DNA of 64,000 bases from Blastobasis lacticolella (GCA_905147135.1 LR990041.1:9919907-9983906), one strand, 5' to 3'. Positions 36,544 to 47,795 are shown, numbered from the stretch's first letter. The notes: generated by a model from the sequence alone, not told the origin. Program-made: numbers and translations.

Positions 36544-36897
36544 ATCATCTCGTCATCTTGGCGTTAATGTGAAGGTTGTCCTCTCGCTCACGACGGCCCG
36601 GGGTCTGCATTGACCATGATCCAGGATTGGCAGATCAAGTAATTACAGTGGAGCGACTGCCATCTGACCTGCTACCACGGGAACCTGAACAAATTGGATC
36701 ATGGTTACCTACACATCTGGTCACCTGAATGAGCAGGTTTCATCATGATGTTTGCCCTCACCCTTAGAGCATCGGTTAGTATTCAACTAATGTACATATA
36801 TCAGAAAAAAGTCATTGGTACATGGCGGTAGTGGGATTCAAACCAGGTCCCTCTCGCTTAGGAGTCGGATACTATAACCACTAGGCCACCTATGCTT
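36544..36897 (-). mobile_element. tRNA-derived SINE family 1, near full length
   Basis: In minus orientation it has the family body (CAAGTAATTACAGTGGAGCG, GTTAGAGCATCGGTTAG, ATGTACATA) and ends in the reverse-complemented tRNA head (GATTCAAACC B-box region; AGGCCACCTATGC A-box region). It lies wholly inside the inverted repeat 36325-37980. Confidence 0.8.
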
Positions 36898-37139
36898 CTA
36901 AGGGCAGGCGGCCCGTTAGTGTATTGTTGATTTACACTGACAGACCAAATTGGAACGCGTTGCTCATAGAAGTCTCATAATAACTCTGATCCTAACTCTG
37001 ATCCAACCAGCCTGGTCAACGCTGTAGACCCTGGACTGCCATTCACACATTCTTCAACGCTGGGCACAATGAGAATGGTTGTATTGTAACCTCAGCTAGA
37101 ACTAGACCAGGGTGTAAGTTTAGTAGACCTAGTAGAAGA

Positions 37140-37548
37140 GAGGTAGGGCATAGCGGGGTATCCCGTTCGAATTAGAGCCGCCCGACTGGGGAAGTACCGG
37201 GGAATACCGCAGCTAAACAATACTCTTTTAAATAGTATTGTATTTCTGCCGGTGAGTAAGGTTACCAATGCTCCATGGGGTGGGGATTTGGGGTTTTGGC
37301 AGTGGCGGGCATTTGCCTTTTGCTGCCAGATCTACGTGTTATACAGGTGGGCAACGCTTTGGCGATACTCTTGGTGTTAGTAATGTCTACAGGCAGTGGT
37401 GACCACTTTCCATCAGGTGGCCCGCTTGCCTGTTTGCGTACCGTATGACAGATACTCTTGGTGTTAGTAATGTCTATAGGTAGTGGTGACCACTTTCCAT
37501 CAGGTGGCCCGCTTGCCTGTTTGCTTACCGTATGACATAAAAAAAAAG
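37140..37548 (+). mobile_element. non-LTR element 3' region with tandemly duplicated end and poly(A)
   Basis: It holds lepidopteran retroposon phrases: ATTAGAGCCGCCCGACTGGG, TCTGCCGGTGAGTAAGGTTA, and GTGACCACTTTCCATCAGG, TGGCCCGCTTGCCTGTTTGC, followed by A9. The last 87 bases occur twice in tandem (about 37363-37449 and 37450-37536) with few differences, so the 3' end is duplicated. A related upstream fragment is at 40235-40390. Confidence 0.6.
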
Positions 37549-37581
37549 TTAATATTGACCAAGGTCAACTCTGGTCATCGA

Positions 37582-37783
37582 ACCTGGTCAACGCTGGGCA
37601 CCCTGAGACTGGTTGTTAGAATTAGACCAGGACCTAATAAAGGTTGACCAAGGTCAACCCCAGTCAACCAACAAAGCATTGGACTAGGTTTCTTAAATAG
37701 GGTTGACCTTGGCCAACCTTGACTGGTTCCATTAAACTTAGGTCCAGGTCTAAGTCAGCCAGTCCCAGGTCCCCAGCGTTGTG
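37582..37783. repeat. imperfect palindrome built from GGTTGACC/GGTCAACC motifs
   Basis: CAACGCTGGGCACCCTGAGA, then TAGACCAGGACCTAA and GGTTGACCAAGGTCAACC on the left are mirrored on the right by TTAGGTCCAGGTCTAA and GTCCCAGGTCCCCAGCGTTG. A further diverged direct copy of the left part is at about 37062-37112. It may be a fold-back MITE; no target duplication was identified. Confidence 0.5.
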
Positions 37784-37784
37784 G

Positions 37785-37980
37785 AATAGCGAATCTGTTG
37801 AATGGCAGCATTTGTGTGGAATTAATATTGTGTAGAATCACGAACAGGAAGAAACGCGTTTGTGTATAATTGAAGACTGTGTGGAATAAATAATGTCTTG
37901 AATGTCAGTTGTGCGGAATCCATGTTGTGTAGAATCGCGAATAGGTAGAATTGCGTTTGTGTTGTATATCGATCAATCCC
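37785..37980 (-). repeat. right arm of 1.66-kb inverted repeat
   Basis: The mirror partner of 36325-36519. Read on the minus strand it gives the same order: GATTGATCGAT, ACACAAACGCAATT, CGCGATTCTACACAA, CACAACTGACATTCAA, GTTTCTTCCTGTTCGTGATT. The near identity of the arms implies a recent origin or gene conversion. It stops about 80 bp before the R2-type LINE fragment. Confidence 0.8.
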
Positions 37981-38059
37981 CTATTACATGTCCTAGCATT
38001 TTCCCCCTTCTGTTCTCAATAAACAATGTCCGGAACTTCTTCCCTATATTTGGCAGTGT

Positions 38060-39527
38060 TATAATTATCCTTCTAAATTGATGTATAAAAGCAATGTTTT
38101 GAACTCAGAGGTAGGGTGTCAACAGGGAGACCCACTCGGACCAGCTATATTTAGTTTGGCAATACAACCTATTATACCAAAATTAAAGTCTAAATTAAAC
38201 GTATGGTACCTAGATGAGGGAACACTTGAAGGTGGAGTTACAACAGTTTTAGATGACCTACAACTCATATCCTCTGAGTTTCAAAACATCGGCCTATCCT
38301 TAAATTTTTCAAAATGCGACCCAAATTTGATTATCAATCCTGAAATTATAACAAATTTTGACTCAATTTGACCCCAGGAATCAACATTTTAAGTGAAGAA
38401 ACTCTGTCTTCTAGGCCCCATTTTCGACAAGTCTGTTCCGCCATATTTACTTGAAAAACATTCAAAATTTAAAATTTATTGTGAAGAACAACTAAAAAAT
38501 TAAATCACACATGGCCCTATTTTTACTCCGTTTCTGCCTTTTCGTTCCGCAATTTACATACTTTTTACGATGCAGTCCTATTTGGCAATTTGACAATTTA
38601 GTAATACCTTTAGACAATGACATTCAAACAATAATCTCTAAAATTCTAAATTTAGATCTTAATTCACGAGCATGGTCCCAAGCTTACCAGTTCGTTTAGG
38701 CGGAATAGGAGTGCGCAAAATTTCAAGTGTTTCTCTTCCGGCTTTTTTATCATCTGTCTATAGCACCGAAACTTTAGTCAGCAAAATCCTAGGACCACAC
38801 ACTAGTTTTATTGAGAGTCCTTGCTGCACAGATGCTGAAAAAGCCTGGATGAGTATATGATCGAATGAGTCTCCCCCAGAGTCTCCGATGCATCAACGGA
38901 TATGGGACGAGCCTTTATGCAAAAAAAATCTAAAAGATTTATTAGTTTCTTCGGCCAATATTTCGGAACGGGTTTGTCTCCTAGCCGTGACAGAGCGAGT
39001 GTCAGGGTTCTGGCTGCAAGCAGTCCCCTTCTCGAGAATATCGGCACCGTCCTGGACAACTTGTCGTTGTCCATATGTTTGGGTTTAAGATTGGGGGTCA
39101 ATCTGGTTCGTCCACACTACTGTCCTTGTGGTGCATCTGTGGGTCCACTAGGGCACCACGGTCTTTCATGTACCCGCAGCGCAGGCCGAATCTCCAGGCA
39201 CGCGGCAATCAATGACGTCATTCGTAGGGCACTTGTCACCGTCAACGTACCGGCCGTATTAGAGCCGAAAGGTACCGTACGTGCCGATGGCAAGAGGCTC
39301 ATTGGGTGGCAGCGTGGGAAGGCGCTGGTGTGGGACGCTACCTGTGTAGACACTTTGGCGACTTTGCATGTGGCCTCCACTGCCAGCTGCGCTGGGGCTG
39401 CGGCCTCAGTAGCGGAAGACCTCAAGCGGAGGAAATACGAAAGTCTAGCGCAAGACTTAGTATTTCAGCCGTTTGGTGTGGAAACGTTGGGACCGTGGGA
39501 CCATTTTATATGTATTAGCGAATAGGT
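38060..39527 (+). pseudogene. broken non-LTR retrotransposon with restriction-like endonuclease (R2-group type)
   Basis: This is a 5'-truncated, frameshifted ORF. The first frame (38078-38371) has the RT core GCQQGDPLGPAIFSLAIQP and WYLDEGTL, where the catalytic YLDD is changed to YLDE, and LSLNFSKC. A frame with ALFLLRFCLFVPQF follows, then LPVRLGGIGVRK (about 38685 onward). The last frame (38902-39525) has CPCGxxxGxxGHHGLSC, a CCHC-like knuckle, then RHAAINDVI, DGKRLIG, WDATCVDTLA and VETLGPWD. This is the layout of a restriction-like endonuclease domain; its usual PD pair appears replaced by LI. At least two frame breaks and two damaged catalytic sites mean it is dead. The exact clade (R2, NeSL, Utopia or relatives) was not determined. 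Confidence 0.85.
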
Positions 39528-40234
39528 ATATGTAGTAATAGGTATATGTATATAGATATATTTGTATTGTAACTGTAAATATGTGTTTTATGTGTATATT
39601 AAACTGTTTCCCATAACTTTAAATAATTTCGCTTTTCGTTTACTAAATTCAACACTCTTCTTAAAACGGTTTATTATTAATTTTATATTAAGTTCACCCC
39701 AGCTGTTGAAACTACAATGGTAAAATTTTGGTGGTGTAAATGGTACTTAGTACCAATTTACGAGTGCATGGATCAAAAACTCATTAGTATTTTTTTATTC
39801 ATGTTTATTAATTGTGTTTTTTTGTATATAAAGCCATAGAAGTTGCAGTAGGTGGGTACCTAGTGTACCTAACTATAGGTAAGTACATACGCACACGCCC
39901 GTATCTCCTAGGCAGGTACCTAGGGGTAGGCATGCAGAGACTATTGAGTGCCACAAGCTCGATCTTGCTGTCACTCCTTTTTCCTGTTTCTCTTCATGCG
40001 CAGTAGTAAATAATTGGTACTCAAAACAATACCTAGTTATCTTTATCATTACCTTACATTAAAAATAGTTCCTTAGTCAGTTTTATGTCAAATAATGTAA
40101 AGTTCGGTACTTGTAGTAAAATAAAATTGGCCTTAAACTTTTTCGAAATATTTATTTTGTTGTAAAATATTAAAAATATTAAAGCCCAACTAAATTAAAA
40201 TAAATGACAAATAATATAATATAATCATGTTATG
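39528..40234. other. AT-rich 3' flank of the LINE fragment; nothing specific
   Basis: TATATGTATATAGATATA-type low complexity follows the LINE stop codon and may be its 3' UTR. Beyond that there are short GTAGGTACCTAG-like palindromes and no coding frame I can support. Confidence 0.4.
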
Positions 40235-40390
40235 ATAGGTAGGACGGAGCGGGATATCCTGTCCGAATTAGAGCCGCTCGACTGGGGAAGACCCTTCAGC
40301 TTACAGAATACCACAGACAAACAATTGGTGCCTTATCTAAGTAGGTACTGGTTTGAAAGCTATCATAGGGTAACCAGAGGAATTAGACGC
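40235..40390 (+). mobile_element. non-LTR element 3' region, fragment
   Basis: It shares GCGGGATATCC-GT, CGAATTAGAGCCGC and CGACTGGGGAAG with the element at 37140-37548, but the CACTTTCCATCAGG end is missing. Confidence 0.5.
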
Positions 40391-40470
40391 ATAGGTAATT
40401 AAGACATTGGTCCTCGCACACGGGGTTCGGCGTGTTATTTTACATGTAGATACTTAAATGATGACACCTA

Positions 40471-40569
40471 ATCATCATCACCTTGGCATCAATAATCCCG
40501 TCTGTGTCCTCACGCACGAGAGCTTGGGGTCTGCCCTGAGCATGATCCAGGGTTTTCAGATGAAACCTA
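40471..40569 (-). mobile_element. SINE family 1, short diverged fragment
   Basis: It retains ATCATCATCACCTTGGC, CTCACGCACGAGAGC and GGGTCTGCC-TGAGCATGATCC, the 3' tail of the family in minus orientation. Confidence 0.6.
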
Positions 40570-42114
40570 AATGATTAAATGTCAGATTTTATGTAGGTAC
40601 CTACCAGTGTCCATATCACAGAATATCTATAAAAAGGTACCAGACTGAAAGTTCTAGTATGCGTAGATAGGTATCGCATCTACCTACTTCCCCATACATT
40701 TCAAGTAGGTACCTACTACTTATACCTACTCCTGAAGTATGATGCGTAGGTTCAGCATCGAAAGAAGTCGTAGGTACGTCGTCCATAGGTACCATTCTCC
40801 GTCAAATATTTAACCTGTACTAAAACTTTTAAAATTGCAACTGGAGCGAGGCAGCGTCGAGCCAATTTCTTGGCAACACAAAGCGTTCGCTTGTAGGTAG
40901 TACCGACCATAAATTACCGCGTTCCACTTACTTATACAAAGTGATCTTATGGGCGGGTCCTTACTTTATCGGAAGCAGTACATCTCCTTAATGCGAGTAT
41001 TAACCAGCTTTAGATGCTATGCTCAATAAATATAGCAACCTTTCGACAAACTAAGTAATGGTCCCTACAGAACAGCGTCATTAACAAGTGTAAACAATGG
41101 GACGGTAGGTTTACTGAAGAATATTTTGTACTACCTTAGATGTAGGACCTACCCACCTAGGTAGAGAAGATACAATGTTAGAGAGAGCTGTGTCCCAATT
41201 ATAAAAGCAATTGATTGATTTATTTTACATGTCAACATTATTACATTATTTTTGCATTAATAATTAAATTACAACTTTGCAAGTATCTATAACAATGGGA
41301 ATGTCATACAATTCAATAATTAGATGACAGTCCTATTAAAATTGGTAAAGTAAATTCAATATAAATTAAATACATTCTTAGTAATAGTCAATACTCCGTA
41401 CCTAGGAATGTAAAACACTAAAAAAAAAAGAATAGAAAACATTAAATAAAACGAATAGGATGTTCTCTATTCCAGATCTGTAATAGGTAGGTACCTAGCG
41501 GAATGCATTGAAAATCGATTTGATGTTCTTTTCAGGACCCACCACGTTTAGATAAGACTAGCAGTCTCCCGCGGTTTGAATTAAAAACTGTAACAATTTA
41601 CCACAAATAATAATAAATTATTCGGCGGGATTCTATCATTTTTTCGGAATTAAAGTATTAAATATTCGGTCCGACAGTACCTAACTACCAAGAAAATAAT
41701 AGAGGTAAAAGTATAATGGTTATTTTATTTATTTTATGAAACCTTACCTGCCCTACCATCCCTCCCTACACTAACAATCGTATCTTACACACCCTTATTG
41801 CGAAGGATTAGCAAAGGCCCAAATTTCGTCAAGCATCTACTCAAGTATTCGAACGCAATTCTGTTATTTAATCCCTGTGCTACTAATTTACAGATAACGG
41901 GTTGACGAGCCCTACCCTAAAAGCCTAATTTAGGTACCTACATTTTCCGTAAGTAATGATTTCTTTCTTTATCAAACTCAGGCACCAACAAAGATGTTGG
42001 AGAAATTAAATGAAAATAAATAAAATTATATACCTATGATTAAATGAAATAAAATAAAATAAATGCAGAATAGGATATGTACGGTTCGTGTCGTGTCGGA
42101 CAGTATCGTACCGT

Positions 42115-42333
42115 CAGGCGCGGATACAGGATTTGGTTGAGGGAGGGGCAAAAGGCAAAATTACAGGTATATTCTAATTATAGGTATTCTCTACTCAAAT
42201 TTCAAAATTAAATTAGTTCAAAATTTCAGCCTCTTGGCTCATAAACCCGTCGGCGATTGTGAGTCAGAGTTGAGGCTGAGGGGAAGGCAATTGCACCCAT
42301 TGCCCCCCCCCCACCCCCCTGGATCCGCGCCTG
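42115..42333. mobile_element. hAT-type MITE with 8-bp target duplication
   Basis: The terminal inverted repeats are CAGGCGCGGATACAGG on the left and the reverse complement of CAGGCGCGGATCCAGG on the right (15 of 16 match). The flanks are CGTACCGT (42107-42114) and CGCACCGT (42334-42341), an 8-bp duplication with one change. CAGGCGCGGATCCAG is a common lepidopteran MITE terminus. The 219-bp body has a C-rich run near its right end and no transposase. Confidence 0.8.
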
Positions 42334-42527
42334 CGCACCGTAACCGTATCGTACGACACGGTACGACCGTTTGCCAATCAGAACAGCGCCTTAAGGATTG
42401 TAGAGTTACGTGCTTGGCTCTTCATGGGATCGCCAACTTTTTCACAGTGCGTCATGAGCTAGCGAGGCTTTGTTACAGAATGAAATGTTTTTGGAGGGTT
42501 TTCATATATTTTTGTAGTATGGACCCC

Positions 42528-42592
42528 GGTTGTACACTCCCGCTCGAAGGTCCGGGGTCTGCCTTTACCATTATCCAGGATTTGACAGGTCA
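42528..42592 (-). mobile_element. SINE family 1, 3' tail fragment
   Basis: CCGGGGTCTGCCTTTACCAT, ATCCAGGATTTGACAGGTCA matches the family tail in minus orientation. It lies about 70 bp from the plus-oriented copy that follows. Confidence 0.6.
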
Positions 42593-42660
42593 TAGGAATG
42601 GGCAACTCTGAAAGGTTTCGAAGATAAAAATTATTTTATTCTGGATGACCTAGCTACAGA

Positions 42661-42890
42661 TGAATTAGCGTTTGTCAGAGAGGGAAAACATCGTAATAAA
42701 CCTGCGTATTCAGGCGACTGAACGTAAAACCATGATTCGATCTGGTAAGGATCTCCTGGTTGCCGAGTCACGGAGGTCAGATGGCAGTCGCTCTACTGTA
42801 AGTCTCTGATCTGCCAAATAAATTATGGTCAAAGCGGACCCCGGGCCCTCATGCGCGACAGCACAACCGGGACATTAACGCAAAGACAAC
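42661..42890 (+). mobile_element. SINE family 1, 5'-truncated
   Basis: Plus orientation: CAGGCGACTGAACGT, CGGAGGTCAGATGGCAGTCG, GATCTGCCAAA, GGTCAAAGCGGACCCCGGGC and GACATTAACGCAAAGA match the body and tail of the copy at 44344-44664. Confidence 0.75.
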
Positions 42891-44343
42891 AACAAAGGGT
42901 TAGTCAGACTCTATCAGCCCCTATCGGTTTAGTATCATCATTAGTCATTATGCGACAACCTGTATGTAGGTACCATTACCTATTTACCTAGTTTAATAAC
43001 TGTGGTGGTATTGGCCGATCGTAATTTATTACTTATCAAGATTAAACGGTTTACAGTCCTACCAAACAATTTAAGATAGGTAGGTAAATAGCTCGCCCTA
43101 AATAACTTGATCTTATCATTTGATAATATACGAGGATTTACCTAGTCTGTTTCGGTGGGATTAGGTTAGCCACCAGACCACACTATCAATAGAATAAAAC
43201 TACGCTAAGTGCGAATCGCTTATTAAAAATATAAAATAAAAATCTCAGTATAGCAACTTTTTAAACGTCTTACAACGTCATTAATAAGAGTCATAACAAA
43301 CAATTTAATTTCTGTAGGATTATTTATTTTCGAGAATTACGAAAAATATTATTAATTAATGGGCAAACAATTAAAAAGGAAGTGCGGGAGATAATTTTCA
43401 ACATGAATAATAATTTAGACAAACTAAAAGTACAAGTTCAAGCTAATAGTGACCAAATAACTGAATGTTTACAAGAAGTATTGACAAGGACAGATTATTT
43501 CCAGATTATAGCCATATCCACACTTTATAATTTTTACTACTGTCAGTCAATACGGACTTATCGCGGTCCTATTATAGCTACAATTACGATATAAATAGGC
43601 AGGGTTGAAAATGCTGACTGCTCGTTTTTGTTCAAAAAGTAGGAATTCCTTACTTTAAAGATACCCAATCGTTTATGATAATGATGGTCCATTTACCTAA
43701 ATAAAGTAATTTATTTATTTAACAATTTATTGAACACAAGAAAATTAATGAGATAGTTCAAATTAGATATGAGACAACAGTCACTACTTATCACTAAAAG
43801 GAAATCTTAACTAATCTTGAATCAACTGATCTTAATCTTAATACTAACTTATCTAACTTAATTAAGGTTAGCTGGAAGAAATCTCTTATAGAGGTAGGTT
43901 CGCCATAGATATAGTAAATTAGCGCATTTGAAGACACTTTCTTGTCATTGAAACCTACAAAATAGGCCTTACTACTATGCAATTATAGTCCATACGACGC
44001 AGTTTCGTTCACGTAGGTGACGTAGTTAATCATCAATAACATTTAAACTGCCGGATTACATACTTTAGCCCCAAATTAATGCCATCCACTGCGGCAAACC
44101 TCAAACAGCGACGAATTCCAAATGTCCGAAATACCTACGTGTTTTGTTAATGCTCGCTGAATAATTTGGATAGTGTTTAAATTTTGAGTTGTAAAGCATT
44201 AATGTAATACGTTCCGAGTATTAGGTAGTTGGTAATTAACGAGTCGACAGACCATCTGATTATAGCAGAGAGTTTTGTGGTGAAAAGCGGTAACAGCCAT
44301 CTAAGTTCGCTACGATTTCCAGTAGGTATCTAGTACCTAACCA

Positions 44344-44664
44344 GAGCGTCCGTGGCCGAGCGGTTAGGGAATCCAAATTGTATTTAAGAGTTACCGAGTT
44401 CGAATCCGTTCCGGCCATGTACCAATGACTCTTTTCTGAGTTATGTACATTAGTTAATTACTAACTGATGCTCTAAAGGTGAGAACCTGCACCTTCAGGC
44501 GACTGGATGTGTAACCATCCAGTCAGGTTCCACTGGTAGCCCTGGATGACCCTTTATGGAGGTCAGACTGTAATTACCTAATCTGCCAAATTCTGAATCA
44601 TGGTCAAGGCGGACCCTGGGCCCTCGTGTGCGACAGTACAACCGGAACATTAACGTAAAGATGA
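44344..44664 (+). mobile_element. tRNA-derived SINE family 1, fullest copy
   Basis: The 5' head has an A-box TGGCCGAGCGGT (44353-44364) and a B-box GAGTTCGAATCCG (44396-44408), giving a pol III promoter. The body contains GAGTTATGTACATTAGTTAA, GATGCTCTAAAGGTGAGAAC, AGGCGACTGGATGTGTAACC, GGAGGTCAGACTGTAATTAC and GGACCCTGGGCCCTCGTG. It ends AACATTAACGTAAAGATGAT. About 320 bp long, it serves as the reference for all other family 1 copies. It is not a tRNA gene: the acceptor and anticodon stems do not fold, and the SINE body follows. Confidence 0.85.
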
Positions 44665-45944
44665 TTTTTTTATACTCACCTAGTCCACCACACGCAGAGT
44701 TTACGGAACTATTGTTTGGCATTCAGCTCGTTAAACACCACAGCCCTGTTACATCCATGAATGATTAGTTATTGGTATTAGAATCGGTCTCTATCCAATC
44801 AACAGTAGGTAATATTTAGCTTTATTTTATTTTTATATGTTATTTAGACCCTTCGGATCTGACAGGGTTATTTTACATCATGTATAAGCAGTTGTATAAA
44901 TAAACTATCTGTAAATATAAGGTGTGTCGGCCATGTAAGATATCAATAATAAAACACCTTGTCAATGTAGTTTATAGAAATTTGAGAATCATAAAGGGCT
45001 GGGCGATAAACTGGGCTATGGTCAGGGGATAGCGGGGTGGTTTGAGCTCCGAGCATAAAACAATTTTATTGCCTATCGTTCCATGGGCTTTGGGCTTACC
45101 CGGGCGAATGCGGGGCCACCGTACGATGCACTCGTTTCGGTTATTAGGGATGGAAGCTAGGTGTAGTTTCTACAATAAAATAACAAAAACGGCAGCGATG
45201 TAGATAGGTGAGAGAAAAATATATGAAAAATCTTAAATTTGAATTTGAAAAATTTAAAAGTGTTCTTTTTGGACTTTCTATTTTTTCTAAGTTTTTACTT
45301 AGCATTTATTTAACTTTGTTTTGTTGTCTGTTGTTTTGTTATGTATACCTTACTTATACAAAAAGTACTTACTATATTTATCATGACATCTGTTCGAGTG
45401 TACAAACACAATATTTCTTGTGAGTCGTTGTTGTAGATACTTGCTAAACAGGGGTGGAAACGGGGGCAATAGTATGTAGGTAAATTGATACAAACAATTA
45501 TGAAGTATTACCTATTTTCAAGAGGCAAGACACAATTTACTGTATCGGCCAGAAAGCTTTTATTATCGGCTGTATTTCACCTTGTAACTATTTTTGTTAA
45601 CTTAATCCTCTTTTCCTGGACCTACCCACTGTTTACTAAACTTGATTGGATTCGTGCCGGGTTTTATTTACAAAAAGCGTCTATGTTTTAGTGTTTTAGC
45701 CCGAGTCGGTAATTTTGATTTTTAGGTTAGTAAGTAACTTTATATGTTGACTAGCCTTTGTCAGTGGCTTTCACCCGCACGCAGTTTGGATCTGCGAATC
45801 AACTTTCCAGCGGGAATCTATTATTTTCGCGGGACAAAAAGTAGTTTTATGTTACTCAGTGTATGTGTAGCATTCTATTAGTGAAAGATTTTTTAGACCG
45901 GTCCAGGACTTTTTAAGTTTATTCATTAAGTAAGGACCCCTACA

Positions 45945-46415
45945 CCCAATTACCGCAGTGTCTCAAGACGAAGGTCTTTGACCAATGTGTGTTGTCAGTG
46001 ATGACTTACGGAGCTGAAACGTGGCCGCTCACTGTAGGCCTTATAAGAAAGCTCACTGTTACATAAAGGTCAATATAAAGAGCTATGCTTGGAGTCTCTT
46101 TGCGCGATCGAATCAGAAATGAGGAGATCCGCAAGCGAACTAAGGTCACCGACATAGCTCTAAGGATTGCCAGACTGAAGTAGCAGTGGACAGGGCACAT
46201 AGCTCGAAGAACAGATGGGCGATAGGGCAGTAAAGTTCTCGAGTGGCGACCACGTACCGGAAGACGCAGCGTGGGTAGGCTCACAAGGTGGACCGACGAC
46301 CTGGTAAGGATCGCAGGTACCAGCTGGATGCGGAAAGTACAGGACCGGCCTTTGTGGAGATCTCTGTGGAAGGCTTATGCCCAGCAGGGGCGTCTTCTGG
46401 CTGATATGATGAAGT
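45945..46415 (+). pseudogene. RTE-type LINE reverse-transcriptase C-terminus, broken
   Basis: The frame from about 45956 reads QCLKTKVFDQCVLSVMTYGA, then ETW and a stop. It resumes in another frame with MLGVSLRDRIRNEEIRKRTK, VTDIALRIARLK, then stop codons where WQW and GRWG are expected, then VLEWRPRTGRRSV and TRWTDDLVRIAGTSWM. TYGAETW, LGVSLRDRIRNEEI and GHIARR are hallmarks of RTE-clade LINEs in Lepidoptera. At least one frameshift and two in-frame TAGs show it is a dead 5'-truncated copy. A shorter relative is at 60320-60546. Confidence 0.85.
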
Positions 46416-46681
46416 ACCTACAAACAAAAATACACAAAAATATTTTCTCTTTATAATATTATTATTTAGTATAGATAATTACTTACATAATACCTAAAAC
46501 CAAATTTTAATAATAATGTATTCTAAAGTTAAGTAGGTAGGTATCTATCCCCGCTAAACAAAAGGGGCTGTACCCGAAAATAAGTATTGTATCTATAGTC
46601 ATTTTCAGAAATCTAAATAAGTAGTTTAGTTAGTAGTAGTTTCTTAGAAAAATATCGGTAAAAGACGGCCTATTTTTTATA

Positions 46682-46702
46682 TTAGAGAGAGAGAGAAAGA
46701 GA
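46682..46702. repeat. GA-rich microsatellite
   Basis: A short AG run with one interruption, seen directly. Confidence 0.7.
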
Positions 46703-47433
46703 GTTTGCGGAAAATTGAACCCTTTCATAAAATCGTGCTATTGCTACTATAGAACAAATACAAGCGCCGCTCATTCTCAGGGGACCAAAGAAACTGCTTA
46801 CCAATGTCCTAACACCCGACTACTTTCGTGTTTTTATTGTCACGTGATCTCCTACAGCCATTAAACCGCCTTTATCCTCATCACCCTCAAATAAATTCGC
46901 GGAGCATTATCAGCTAACCGCACCTTGTTTATGGTCCGGAACAGGCAGTAAAGCCGGGGTTACCGCCTCGATGCGATCTCTTCACAATCACCATGACACG
47001 GCCCACTGTCTTTGATGAACCCGGGAGAGTTTATATTTGACTATAAAAAATTTTATGTTGCAAACACATCTGTCGTTGCCAACGATCGGACCTAGATGAG
47101 TTTGATGGTGGGTACAAACAGATCTTGTAGAATGTATGTAACTATGAGGCAGTAAATAATACATATCAGCTAGATTTTTCTTCGGATTTACTAACGCGTG
47201 CGACAGAAACGATGCTTGGAGAAGTTGAAATAGCCGATGTTGTGCCTTTCATCTAGCTAGACGAGCAGAAATTCCATAATTTGTCTGATTTACGTGTCTA
47301 TGTTTTTCAAATCTTTTGAAGAAATTTGTTATGGAAGTAGCTTGAATCTTGGACAAGATTCATGAGCTCTTATGAACATGGTCACCTTATATCAATTGCT
47401 ACGGCGTAGAACCTACTATCTGCGAGTGAGTAA

Positions 47434-47795
47434 ATAATCATCTTGCCGTTAATGCCCCGGTTATGCTCTCGCGCACGAGGGCCCAGGGCCCGCCTTGACC
47501 ATGATCCAGGATTTGGCAGATCACGTAATTACAGTGGGGCGACTGCCATCAGATCTCCGCGATCCTGCTGCCAGGGGAACATGACCGGATTGGATCATGG
47601 TTACACATTCAGTCGCCTGAATTCATTCAGGTTTCATCACTATGTTTTCCCCCTTCGTAAGAGCATCGGTTAGTATTCCACTAATGTACATAACTCAGAA
47701 AAGAGTAATGGTAGGTACATGGCCGCTGTAGAATTCGAACCCGGTACCTCTCGCTTACGAATCGAATACCGTATCCACTCGGCCACCGACGCCCC
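47434..47795 (-). mobile_element. tRNA-derived SINE family 1, full length
   Basis: Minus orientation, from the AATCATCTTG tail through GCTCTCGCGCACGAGGGCCC, GTAATTACAGTGGGGCGACT and ATGTACATAACTCAGAAAAG to the head GAATTCGAACCCGG / CTCGGCCACCGACGC, which are the reverse-complemented B and A boxes. It is one of the best-preserved copies. Confidence 0.85.

Noticed and set aside
38808..39425. Minus-strand frames of about 100 codons
   Set aside because: They lie opposite the LINE reverse-transcriptase/endonuclease frames, which have real motifs.
42234..42611. 125-codon open frame
   Set aside because: It runs through a hAT MITE end and a SINE tail, so it is a by-product of repeats.
44344..44420. 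Possible Ser/Leu-type tRNA gene
   Set aside because: A and B boxes are present, but the stems do not pair and the SINE body follows directly; the same head occurs in other SINE copies.
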